In this document: piece after piece, positions 17,177-24,924 of the stretch
Numbering within the stretch: position 1 is the stretch's first letter
Layout: each line of letters begins with the position of its first letter
Assembly (NCBI RefSeq): GCF_000226255.1
Contig: NZ_AGFG01000033.1
Coordinates: 1-64,000, forward strand
Source of the DNA: Desulfovibrio sp. A2
GTDB lineage: Bacteria > Desulfobacterota > Desulfovibrionia > Desulfovibrionales > Desulfovibrionaceae
Length of the DNA stretch: 64,000 bases
Direction of reading: 5' to 3'
Made by a program: the position numbers and the translations under genes
Notes under the pieces: generated by a model
Databases searched by the model: none
The model's input: only the letters and a program-made list of their open reading frames with translations
What the model was told of the DNA's origin: nothing

Positions 17177-18025
17177 ATGCACGACAGGCATCTGGACACC
17201 GGGCACGCCATCGACCGCAACCCCGTGGTGGCGGGCATGTTCTACCCCGACGACCCGGACCTGCTGCGCCACGAGGTGCGCCAGCACCTTGCCGCCGCCG
17301 CGCGCGACGCCGCCCCCACCCTGCTGGCCATGGTGCCCCACGCGGGCTACGTCTATTCCGGCGAGGTGGCCGGGCAGACCCTGGGCGCGGCCAACCTGCC
17401 GGACACCATCGTGCTGCTGGGCCCCAACCACACCGGGCTCGGCGCGCCGCTTTCGGTGTGGCCCGGCGGCAACTGGCATACCCCCCTCGGCCCGGTGCCC
17501 GTGGACGAGGAACTGGCAGACGCCCTGGCCGAATCGGACGCGGGCTTCACCCGCGACACCGCCGCCCACGTGCGCGAGCACTCCATAGAGGTCATCCTGC
17601 CCTTCCTGCAGGAATACACTCCCGACCTGTCCATAGTGCCCGTGGCCGTGGCCGAGCCACACCCCCAGACCCTGCGCGAGGCTGCGCAAACCCTTGCCGA
17701 CGTGCTGCGCCGCGTCACCGATGCCGGACGGCGCGTGGCCATGGTGGTCTCGTCGGACATGAGCCACTACGTCACCCACGCAGAGGCCGCCCGGCGCGAC
17801 CGCCTGGCGCTGGCCCGCATCGAGGCGCTGGACCCCTTGGGCCTGTACGCCACGGTGCGCGACCGGGGCATCTCCATGTGCGGGGTGCTGCCCGCCACCC
17901 TGGGGCTGTTCGCCGCCCTGGCCCTGGGCGCGCAGACCGCGCGAGTGGTGGCCTACGCCACCTCGGGCGAGGTCAGCGGCGACATGGAACGGGTGGTGGG
18001 GTATGCCGGGGTGCTTGTAGCCTGA
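17177..18025 (+). CDS. MEMO-family protein (AmmeMemoRadiSam system protein B)
   Basis: A 282-residue MEMO1-like protein, a fold related to class III extradiol dioxygenases. Conserved His-containing segments are MVPHAGYVYSG (about 52-62), LGPNHTG (80-86), REHSIEVILPFLQ (about 133-145) and SSDMSHYVTH (about 193-202). An AAAGGAGG sequence precedes the ATG. In other genomes such genes travel with an AMMECR1 protein and a radical-SAM enzyme; neither partner is next to it here. Molecular function is not established for the family. Confidence 0.9.
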   Translation: MHDRHLDTGHAIDRNPVVAGMFYPDDPDLLRHEVRQHLAAAARDAAPTLLAMVPHAGYVYSGEVAGQTLGAANLPDTIVLLGPNHTGLGAPLSVWPGGNWHTPLGPVPVDEELADALAESDAGFTRDTAAHVREHSIEVILPFLQEYTPDLSIVPVAVAEPHPQTLREAAQTLADVLRRVTDAGRRVAMVVSSDMSHYVTHAEAARRDRLALARIEALDPLGLYATVRDRGISMCGVLPATLGLFAALALGAQTARVVAYATSGEVSGDMERVVGYAGVLVA

Positions 18026-18080
18026 CAGGTTTCGGTGTGACACACACCGCATCCCCCTCCGGGAACATTTTTCTGTCAGC

Positions 18081-18271
18081 CTCCGGCGGGCAAGGGGCTT
18101 CGCCCCCTGCACCCCCACAAAGGAATGTAGCAATCCGGTCTGTTGGGCGCGTAAGCGAACAGGGAAAGCGCATTCAACTACACGGCGAATACCGGCAGGG
18201 CACGCATAATCAACTATATTGACCTGACATCATGGGGGTGCAGGGGGCGAAGCCCCTTGCCCGCGCCGGAG
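18081..18271. repeat. Inverted repeat pair of truncated module-4 units
   Basis: The 428-base spacer 18,026-18,453 holds no gene. Bases 18,081-18,116 and 18,234-18,271 are reverse complements apart from a two-base indel, around a 117-base centre. Each arm carries a hairpin of GCAAGGGGC/GCCCCCTGC type and matches the hairpin part of module 4 (654-683, 47,051-47,080). The pair could act as a strong two-sided transcription barrier or be the scar of repeat insertion. Confidence 0.7.
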
Positions 18272-18453
18272 GCGTAAAAAACGTCCTCACCAGCCCCACC
18301 TTGTACCTTGCGGCACGAGCGGCCCCGCATATTGACGGCGAACGGCAGCGGTGTCATTTTTCGCGCGGCGGCGGGCGACGCTCCCGCGCCCACCGGTGCG
18401 CCGCGCGCTGCGCGCGGCCCGGCAGCCTTCCCGCGCCATCCAACGGAGCCCCC

Positions 18454-19461
18454 GTGACCACTCAATACCGTCTCGAAGAGACCACCCCCGGCGCCCAGTG
18501 GGACGCCTTTGTCGAGGCATCCCCCAACGGCACCATCTTCTCGCTGTCCGCCTACCTTGCCGCCGTGCGCCAGCCCAGCCGCCTGTACTGGTGCCTGAAC
18601 GGCAACGAGCGCCGCGCCGCCGTGGCCGTCACCGAATCGGCCGACGGCACGTGCGCCGTGCTGCACGACTTCGTCATCCACAACGGCATCCTCTTCGCGC
18701 CGCCCGCCAACAAGCAGAACCGCTCCACGGTGCTGTCCGAGCGGTTCGAGATCGCCGTGGACGTGGCCGCCGCCCTGTCGCGCCGCTACGCGCGGGTGGA
18801 GCTGGCCCTGTCGCCGCAGGTCGCCGACATCCGCCCCTTCCTGTGGCACAACTACGGCAGGGACGATGCCCCTCACTACGCGGCCGAGGTGCGCTACACC
18901 GCCTACGCCAGTCTGGAAGGCTTCGCCCAGGCCGCCGCGCCCGAAAACGTGCCCCTGTTCCCGGAAATTTCCTATTCGCGCCGCCAGGAAGTACGCAAGG
19001 CGCTGAAGACCGGCGTGCGCACCACCGAAGAAGCGACGCCCGAAGACCTTTCCGTCTTCTACGCCCTGACCATGGGGCGGCAAGGCATCACGGTGGAAGG
19101 CGAACGGCTGGACGAGTTGCGCGACCTGGCCGCCGCCGTGCTGGCGGGCGGGTTTGGCCGTCTGTTCGCCACCCGCACCCCCGAAGGCGAACTGGCGGCC
19201 ATGGCCCTGTTCGGCATGGACAGCAAGCGCGCTTACTACCTGTTCGGCGCGGGCGACCCGCACCTGCGCAACACCCCCTGCGGCACGGCCGTGCTGTGGG
19301 ACGCCTTTGGCGAACTGGCCCGCGCGGGCGTGACAGAGGTGGACCTGGAAGGGGTGAACAGCCCCCGCCGGGGCTGGTTCAAGCTCAGCTTCGGGGCGGA
19401 CATCCTGCCCTACTACCAGTTGGTGAAGGACGGTCCCGAACCGCCAAGCGCCGAGGCCTAG
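18454..19461 (+). CDS. FemAB-like acetyltransferase-fold protein
   Basis: A 335-residue GNAT-fold protein of the FemAB/Acetyltransf_6 type (lipid II:glycine-glycyltransferase-like). N-terminal half: WDAFVEASPNGTIFSLSAYL; C-terminal half carries the diagnostic YYLFGAGDPHLRNTPCGTA, then VTEVDLEGVNSPRRGWFKLS and FGADILPYY. Such proteins transfer amino-acyl or acyl groups to cell-wall or polysaccharide precursors; the specific acceptor cannot be told. GTG 18,454 with GGAG eight bases upstream is taken as start, because the preceding in-frame stretch runs through repeat DNA. A strong terminator follows. Confidence 0.8.
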   Translation: MTTQYRLEETTPGAQWDAFVEASPNGTIFSLSAYLAAVRQPSRLYWCLNGNERRAAVAVTESADGTCAVLHDFVIHNGILFAPPANKQNRSTVLSERFEIAVDVAAALSRRYARVELALSPQVADIRPFLWHNYGRDDAPHYAAEVRYTAYASLEGFAQAAAPENVPLFPEISYSRRQEVRKALKTGVRTTEEATPEDLSVFYALTMGRQGITVEGERLDELRDLAAAVLAGGFGRLFATRTPEGELAAMALFGMDSKRAYYLFGAGDPHLRNTPCGTAVLWDAFGELARAGVTEVDLEGVNSPRRGWFKLSFGADILPYYQLVKDGPEPPSAEA

Positions 19462-19504
19462 CCGAACGGCGCCACTCGCGCGCCGTGGCATCTGGAACGA
19501 CAAA

Positions 19505-19532
19505 GGGCGGGGGCAGATGCCCCCGCCCTTTT
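19505..19532 (+). terminator. Rho-independent terminator
   Basis: Ten-bp G/C stem (19,505-19,514 with 19,519-19,528), four-base loop AGAT and four Ts, right after the FemAB-like gene. Confidence 0.9.
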
Positions 19533-19570
19533 CAGGCGGCGTGCGTCCGGCGCCCATGCGACGCGCCCCG

Positions 19571-19630
19571 ACACGTCAGGACATGTCAGGACATGTCAGG
19601 ACACGACAGGGCGCGACAAAACGCGACAGG
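19571..19630 (+). repeat. Six tandem ~10-bp units
   Basis: Units such as ACACGTCAGG, ACATGTCAGG (twice), ACACGACAGG and ACGCGACAGG follow each other with a strict 10-base period between two genes. Too short and without spacers to be CRISPR. The helical-turn period could phase a protein, but slippage is the simpler origin. Confidence 0.8.
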
Positions 19631-19673
19631 ACGCGAAGGCGCGCCCCTGCCGCATGCCGGAGCGGGAAACCCG

Positions 19674-19883
19674 CTAGGCTTCCTCTTCTTCCAGCGTGTA
19701 CCCGGCGTTCTCCACGGCCTCGCGCAGCATGCGCGTATCCACGCACACCGCAGGGCCGTAGGTGATCTCGCCGGTGGCCAGGTTCACGTTCACCTCTTCG
19801 AGACCCGCGTGGGTCTTGATGGAGGTGGTCACGGTGGCGGCGCAGTCCGGGCTTTGCAGCCCCTTCACCCTGTACTTCTTCAT
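19674..19883 (-). CDS. Heavy-metal-associated (HMA) domain protein with one cysteine
   Basis: A 69-residue protein with the whole ferredoxin-like HMA fold (MKKYRVKGLQ first strand, VTTSIKTHAGLEEVNVNLAT, ITYGPAVCVDTRMLREAVENA). CopZ-type chaperones bind metal through MxCxxC; here the loop reads SPDCAATV, so only Cys14 remains and Thr17 replaces the second cysteine. Copper transfer by the usual two-Cys mechanism is therefore doubtful; another cysteine (Cys47) is present in the second half. GGGGAGGA precedes the ATG. Transcribed alone from a good promoter with an overlapping palindrome. Confidence 0.85.
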   Translation of the reverse strand: MKKYRVKGLQSPDCAATVTTSIKTHAGLEEVNVNLATGEITYGPAVCVDTRMLREAVENAGYTLEEEEA

Positions 19884-19991
19884 GGGAAATCCTCCCCGCG
19901 TGGGCGGTATGCCGCAGGCGCGGCGCGCAATGTGAAGGGAAACGCCGGGACAGCCACCGGCGCGTGACTACGCTTCGTCTTCAATGCCGAG

Positions 19992-20026
19992 ACTATACCG
20001 CTTTTATCCTACTGTGCAAGTAGGAT
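19992..20026 (-). promoter_or_regulatory. Sigma70 promoter and palindromic operator of the HMA gene
   Basis: On the minus strand TTGCAC (20,014-20,019) and TATAGT (19,992-19,997) are 16 bp apart, a near-consensus promoter about 100 bases before the HMA gene start. A perfect dyad ATCCTAC-N7-GTAGGAT (20,006-20,026) covers the -35 element and part of the spacer, where a repressor would block polymerase. The rest of the 350-base spacer 19,884-20,233 shows nothing further. Confidence 0.65.
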
Positions 20027-20233
20027 TTGACCCCTTGCGCACCCCCCGCGAATGCCTTACCTCAAGGAACCATCAGATTTGGAGCGATGTTTGCGACGGG
20101 GCCAAACGGCATACACCGGACCCGACGCGCCCCGCGCGGCCTGTAGCGCGACCTTCAGGACAGTTGCCGAGGCGCCCGCCAACGCAACCGGCGGCGGTCT
20201 CCACCATCCCCTGCACCGCAACCCCCGCACCCA

Positions 20234-20512
20234 ATGCTTGAACTGGACTTCACCACTTCCGGCTACGTCTACATGGCGCTCATCTGGGCGTGCGCGGGCA
20301 TTGGCGCGGCGGTGCTGGCCCGGCGGCAGGGCCGCAACCCCCTGCTGTGGTGCGCGATCTGCTTTATCGCGCCCATCGCCCTGTTCTACCTGGCGGGCGA
20401 GCACAGCGGACGCGAGGACGCACGCACGCGGATAGAGCGCGCGCAGGCTGGGCGCACGCAGGCTGGGCACGAACAGCCCCAGACACCCGCAGGCGGCAAG
20501 GACGCCGAATAG
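20234..20512 (+). CDS. Small membrane protein of unknown function
   Basis: A 92-residue protein with two hydrophobic segments (about 11-29 and 37-54) and a polar, Arg/Gln/Ala-rich cytoplasmic tail. Not recognised. It lies 75 bp before miaB on the same strand and has the codon preference of its neighbours, but no clear ribosome-binding site precedes the ATG at 20,234. It could be the first gene of a miaB transcript. Confidence 0.6.
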   Translation: MLELDFTTSGYVYMALIWACAGIGAAVLARRQGRNPLLWCAICFIAPIALFYLAGEHSGREDARTRIERAQAGRTQAGHEQPQTPAGGKDAE

Positions 20513-20587
20513 CCCGGCGCTGCCGCCACCCTTTTCATCCACCCGCGCCGGGCGCATCCCGGCCTTCCACCAGCACACCACCGGACC

Positions 20588-22024
20588 ATGAGCGACCGTA
20601 CCTTCCATATCCTGACCTTTGGCTGCCAGATGAACGTCAACGATTCCGAATGGCTGGCCAGGGCCCTCGTGGCGCGCGGCTTTACCCAGGCCCCCCTCGG
20701 CAAGGCCCGCGTGAACATCGTCAACACCTGCTCGGTGCGCGATAAGCCGGAGCAGAAGGTATACAGCGTGCTCGGGCGCATCCGCCAGGCCACCCGCAAG
20801 CTGCCCGACGCCTTTGCCGTGGTGGGCGGCTGCGTGGCCCAGCAGATAGGCGCGGGGTTCTTCACGCGTTTTCCCCAGGTGCGTCTGGTGTTCGGCGGCG
20901 ACGGTTCGGCCATGGCCCCCCAGGCCATCGAACGGCTGTGCGCGGAACCGGGCCTGCGCGTCTCGCTGCTGGACTTTTCGGAAGAATACCCAGAGCGCGA
21001 CGCGCAGCTGCAATCCGGCCCGGTGCCCCCTTCCGCCTTCGTGAACATCATGCAGGGCTGCGACAATTTCTGCGCCTACTGCATCGTGCCCTACACGCGC
21101 GGCCGCCAGAAGTCGCGCGCGGCCGACGCGGTGGTGCGCGAATGCGCCGAACTGGTGGAACACGGGGCGCGCGAAATCACCCTGCTCGGCCAGAACGTCA
21201 ATTCCTACGGGCAGGACGCGGAAGCCGCCCGCCACGCGACGACGGCAGATGGAGGCAAGGCCGTGACCTTCGCCGAACTGCTGCACCGCGTGGCCGCCCT
21301 GCCCGGCCTGGCCCGGCTGCGCTTCGTCACGCCGCACCCCAAGGACATCGCGCCGGAGGTCATCGACGCCTTCGGCACGCTGGACAACCTGTGCCCGCGC
21401 CTGCACCTGCCCATGCAGTCGGGCTCCGACCGCATCCTGAAGGCCATGGGCCGCAAGTACGACATGGCCCGCTACATGGACATCGTGCAGCGGCTGAAGG
21501 CGGCCCGGCCGGACATCCAGCTGTCCACCGACATCATCGTGGGCTTTCCCGGCGAGACGGAACAGGACTTCGAGGACACCCTTGTCGCCATGCGCGCCGT
21601 GGGCTTCGCGGCCAGCTTCTCGTTCTGCTATTCCGACCGGCCGGGCACCCGCGCGGCCATGCTGCCCGGCAAGCTGGAGGCCGCCGAAAAGGCCGCCCGC
21701 CTCGCCCGGCTGCAGGAATGGCAGAATGATTATACTGAACAATGCCTGCGGAACATGGTAGGTACGGATACAGAGGTACTGCTCGACGGCATGAGCAAGA
21801 AGCCCGACATGGCGCCTGGCGGCGGCCATGACGACGGCGCGGGCATTCCCGGCGGCGAAAGCTGGCAGGGACGCGACCCATACGGCCAGCCCGTCAACGT
21901 GGTGCTGCCCGCCCGGCCTGAACGCGGGCCCGCGGGCGGGCCGGAAGGATGGCTGGGGCGCATCGTGCCGGTGACCATCGTCGAGGCCAAGAAACATTCG
22001 CTGCGCGGAGTCTTGCGCGCATGA
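20588..22024 (+). CDS. miaB: tRNA-2-methylthio-N6-dimethylallyladenosine synthase MiaB
   Basis: A 478-residue radical-SAM methylthiotransferase that adds the 2-methylthio group to i6A37 of tRNAs. The N-terminal UPF0004 domain keeps its cluster cysteines Cys13 (FGCQMNVNDSE), Cys48 and Cys82; the radical-SAM motif is CDNFCAYC (158-165), followed by PYTRGRQKSR; the C-terminal TRAM domain is interrupted by a Gly-rich insertion around 405-425. The stop codon overlaps an ATG (ATGA, 22,021-22,024). Confidence 0.95.
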   Translation: MSDRTFHILTFGCQMNVNDSEWLARALVARGFTQAPLGKARVNIVNTCSVRDKPEQKVYSVLGRIRQATRKLPDAFAVVGGCVAQQIGAGFFTRFPQVRLVFGGDGSAMAPQAIERLCAEPGLRVSLLDFSEEYPERDAQLQSGPVPPSAFVNIMQGCDNFCAYCIVPYTRGRQKSRAADAVVRECAELVEHGAREITLLGQNVNSYGQDAEAARHATTADGGKAVTFAELLHRVAALPGLARLRFVTPHPKDIAPEVIDAFGTLDNLCPRLHLPMQSGSDRILKAMGRKYDMARYMDIVQRLKAARPDIQLSTDIIVGFPGETEQDFEDTLVAMRAVGFAASFSFCYSDRPGTRAAMLPGKLEAAEKAARLARLQEWQNDYTEQCLRNMVGTDTEVLLDGMSKKPDMAPGGGHDDGAGIPGGESWQGRDPYGQPVNVVLPARPERGPAGGPEGWLGRIVPVTIVEAKKHSLRGVLRA

Positions 22025-22090
22025 TCCGCTTTGGACGCCGCCGCAAACCCCGCGCCCCGCAAGAGCGGGAAGCGGATGCGCCTGATATGG

Positions 22091-22135
22091 CGGACCGGGC
22101 GGATTGGGCAGACCGGGCGGACCGGGCGGACCGGG
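22091..22135 (+). repeat. Five tandem 9-bp units
   Basis: Five copies of a 9-mer close to CGGACCGGG between the miaB stop and the chosen start of the next gene. In the frame opened by the ATG at 22,021 they would encode a run of Ala-Asp-Arg triplets. Similar 9-base-period runs occur at 25,092-25,127 and 63,734-63,775. Confidence 0.8.
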
Positions 22136-22224
22136 CCAATCGTGCCAGCCATGCCCGTCAGACAAGGCACACAGGATCACGCGCCATGCGAAGACGCCCG
22201 CCGGGGCGCACAGGCAGGTATCCC

Positions 22225-22920
22225 ATGGTAGAGATGAAGGTCGTGGGGCTGTCGCTGGACGACGCCACCAAGGCGCCGATCCTCGTCCTGCGCCGCGAGG
22301 CCGGGGAGGAACTGCTGCCCATCTGGATAGGGGCCATGGAAGCCATGGCCATCTCCATCGCCCTCAACAGCGTGGACGTGCCGCGCCCGCTCACCCACGA
22401 CCTCTTGCTGAACACCCTGCGTTCGCTGGGGGCGCAACTGGTGGCCGTGGACGTGGTGGACCTGCGCGACGGCACCTACTTCGCGGAACTGGACATACTG
22501 CTGGGCGGCGCGCGCAACCGCGTGGACTGTCGCCCCTCCGACGCCATCGCCCTGGCCCTGCGGGCCGACGTGCCCATCTTCGTCAGCGAGGACGTGCTGC
22601 GCCGCGCCGCCGAAGACCGCATGCGCCCCAACCTGGACGAAAACGCCGCCCGCCGCCCCACCGACGCCGCGTCGGCCATGGCCCGCGAGGAAACGGCCCG
22701 GCGCGAGGTGCGCCGCAAGGCGGGCCAGCCGCCGTGGGCCGATGGCGAAATCCTGGGCCAGGCCGGGCGCGCGCCCGGCGATGCCCGCGACCCCGCCGAT
22801 GCATCCGATGCCGGTTCCACCCCCAACGCCCGGCCCGGCGCGGGCGAACCGCACGACCTGGAAGAACAGTTGGCCGAACTGCTGCGCTCGCTGGACCCGG
22901 AAACCAAATACCGCATGTAG
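22225..22920 (+). CDS. Bifunctional nuclease-family (DUF151) protein
   Basis: A 231-residue protein beginning MVEMKVVGLSLDD, the usual N-terminus of this family, with LPIWIGAMEAMAISIALN (about 33-50), THDLLLNTLRSLGAQLVAVD and SRPSDAIALALR-like CRPSDAIALALRADVPIFVS (about 99-118). Family members have reported nuclease activity; the role in bacteria is unclear. The last ~90 residues are low-complexity except a conserved-looking LEEQLAELLRSLDPETKYRM. An alternative start at ATG 22,021, overlapping the miaB stop, would add 68 residues of repeat-encoded sequence. Probably co-transcribed with miaB. Confidence 0.85.
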   Translation: MVEMKVVGLSLDDATKAPILVLRREAGEELLPIWIGAMEAMAISIALNSVDVPRPLTHDLLLNTLRSLGAQLVAVDVVDLRDGTYFAELDILLGGARNRVDCRPSDAIALALRADVPIFVSEDVLRRAAEDRMRPNLDENAARRPTDAASAMAREETARREVRRKAGQPPWADGEILGQAGRAPGDARDPADASDAGSTPNARPGAGEPHDLEEQLAELLRSLDPETKYRM

Positions 22921-23212
22921 GGCACGGCCCGCCCCGGCCCGCCCCCGTCTGGCACCTTCCGGCACGGTCTGCCAGACTGTCCTCCGTACGGCGTCGGCGG
23001 ACGGTGTCGCGCCATCCGCCGCAACCGTCGCGGCACGGGCGCGCGTCCCCTGTCTTCCGTCCTCCTTTCCCCTCCTGATCCCCTTTCCGTCCCGCGAAGC
23101 GGCAGACCGTTCGCGCACCATGGCTTGCGCCCGCTCCGCGCGTGGTGTACCCGTGGCTGCGCCTTTCGTTTCCATATACGCGCGCCCCAACGACACGCCC
23201 CGGAGCCACCGC

Positions 23213-23872
23213 ATGATCGACCTGCACGTGCACACCTGCTTCAGCGATTCCACCATGACGCCCGCCACCGCGGTGCGCTTCGCCCGGCTTGCCGGATACC
23301 GCGCCATGGCCCTCACCGACCATGCCGACGCCTCGAACATGGACCTCATCCTGCGCCAGGTGCTGCCCATGGCCCGCCAGTACGGGCTGTACGCGGGCAT
23401 CGAGGTCTTCGCCGGGGTGGAGCTGACGCACGTGCCCCCCGCCCTCATCCCCGACGCCATCCGCGAGGCGCGCGCGCTTGGCGCGCAACTGGTGGTGGTG
23501 CACGGCCAGTCGCTGGCCGACGTGGTGGAAACCGGAACCAACCTCGCCGCCGTGGAAGGCGGCGCGGACATTCTGGCCCACCCCGGCCTGATCACGGCCG
23601 AAGACGCCGCCTACGCCGCCGAGCGCGACGTGCTGCTGGAAATCACCACCCGGCCGTCCCACGCGCTGTCCAACGGCCACGTGGCCATCGCCGCGCGCGC
23701 CGCCGGGGCGCGGCTGGTGATCAACAACGACGCCCACCGCAAGGAAGACTTCGTGCCCGCCGAAAAACGCCGTGCCGTGGCCCTTGGCGCGGGCCTTTCC
23801 CCGGCCGAGATCGAGGCGGCGGAGCAGACCCAGCGCGAGCTGGTGGAGCGACTTGTGCGCGCCGCCCGCTAG
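23213..23872 (+). CDS. PHP-domain phosphoesterase
   Basis: A 219-residue PHP-fold metal-dependent phosphoesterase of the histidinol-phosphatase-like type: MIDLHVHTCFSDS (His5, His7), LTDHAD (about 35-40), the metal-bridging Glu in GVELTHVP, HGQS near 101-104, LAHPGLI and NNDAHRKED near the C-terminus. These are the three metal sites of the fold. GGAG lies eight bases before ATG 23,213. True histidinol phosphatase activity is not implied; no his genes are nearby. Confidence 0.87.
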   Translation: MIDLHVHTCFSDSTMTPATAVRFARLAGYRAMALTDHADASNMDLILRQVLPMARQYGLYAGIEVFAGVELTHVPPALIPDAIREARALGAQLVVVHGQSLADVVETGTNLAAVEGGADILAHPGLITAEDAAYAAERDVLLEITTRPSHALSNGHVAIAARAAGARLVINNDAHRKEDFVPAEKRRAVALGAGLSPAEIEAAEQTQRELVERLVRAAR

Positions 23873-24137
23873 GGGCGGCTTTCCCCGGCCGGGCGCAGCC
23901 ACCACGGGCCATCCGCCGGAACATGCCCGGCGGGTTCCTTCTGCCGCGCCCCACCCGCACGGCCTCACCCCGCATCCATTCTCCACTTCGCGACTGGCGG
24001 CGTCACGCCGCCAGCGCCCACCGCATCGCCTCCGCATCCCGCATCCCCCGCACCTAAAGTTCCGCCCGGAACTGCCGATGGGAGACATGTACCGCGGCTG
24101 ACCGGCCGCAGGTTCCTCATTCCGCAGAGGTGCGGCC

Positions 24138-24719
24138 ATGCTCGACTATTACAGATTCAAGGAAATCCACGACCTGTTCATGAAAGGCAAGACCGAGGAA
24201 GCGCGGCACGTGCTGATGGAAATGCAGTCACGCTATGTTTCCCTGTGCGACGAAAACACCATGCTGAAAATGCAGGTGCAGGAATTCGAGGACATCCTCT
24301 ACCTGTCGCGCAACCTTGTCTTCGACGGGTTCTGCTATTGGCTCATCACCGGCAACATCAAGCAGGGGCCGTTCTGCCAGAGTTGCTACAACCGCGACGG
24401 CGTGCTTGTCCGTCTTGCCGCCGCCCATGACGGCAAATGGCAGTGCGCCACCTGCGGCGCGACGCACGAGCGCGAACCGCGCTACGGCCTGCCCGCCCCG
24501 GGCTTCGGCCATGACTTCGGCGCGGCGCTGGCCACGGCCCACGGGGCCGGACGCACCGCTGGAGCCACCGGCGAAAGTCGCGCTGTCAGCCTTGGCGCGG
24601 GCGACGACCTTGCCGCCGAGGCGCAGGCCCTGCCCGGCGCGCGTGCGCCTCATCCCACGCTCGGCGCGCAGGCCGTACGCACGGCACGCACCGGCAAACT
24701 GCTGCCCTTCGTCAAATAG
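24138..24719 (+). CDS. Zinc-ribbon protein of unknown function
   Basis: A 193-residue protein. The first ~60 residues are helical and probably coiled-coil (FKEIHDLFMKGKTEEARHVL, ENTMLKMQVQEFEDI). A four-cysteine ribbon follows: Cys80/Cys83 and Cys103/Cys106, with the aromatic FDGFCYWLITGN just before. The last 80 residues are Ala/Gly-rich and lack clear structure. The arrangement resembles small regulators or adaptors that fold around zinc; no function can be assigned. A hairpin terminator follows. Confidence 0.8.
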   Translation: MLDYYRFKEIHDLFMKGKTEEARHVLMEMQSRYVSLCDENTMLKMQVQEFEDILYLSRNLVFDGFCYWLITGNIKQGPFCQSCYNRDGVLVRLAAAHDGKWQCATCGATHEREPRYGLPAPGFGHDFGAALATAHGAGRTAGATGESRAVSLGAGDDLAAEAQALPGARAPHPTLGAQAVRTARTGKLLPFVK

Positions 24720-24750
24720 CGCGCCGCCACGCGCCAGCACGACGCATCCG

Positions 24751-24772
24751 AAGGCCCGCGCTCGCGGGCCTT
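24751..24772. terminator. Hairpin, probable terminator
   Basis: Perfect 10-bp stem AAGGCCCGCG (24,751-24,760) with CGCGGGCCTT (24,763-24,772), almost no loop, and a weak T-tract. Located 31 bp after the zinc-ribbon gene. Confidence 0.6.
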
Positions 24773-24924
24773 CGTCATTGCGCGCCGGAACACGGCCCCC
24801 TAGACGGTCACAGTAACCCGCAGCGGGCATGCAGCAACGACGCAAGCCCGCCCACGCTAAAGTTTCCCGCCATAGCGCCGATGAATCCGGTACACGGGGC
24901 GACGCCCCGGAAGGAAGGTTCGGC

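Noticed and set aside
19571..19630. Short regular repeats considered as a CRISPR array
   Set aside because: The 10-base units touch each other with no spacers, and no cas genes are present.
20057..22180. Open frame of about 707 codons opposite miaB
   Set aside because: Antisense to miaB throughout; no ribosome-binding site or protein signature.
22021..22224. Upstream start for the nuclease-family gene, overlapping the miaB stop
   Set aside because: The added 68 residues are encoded largely by 9-bp repeats, whereas the start at 22,225 gives the usual family N-terminus; kept only as an alternative.
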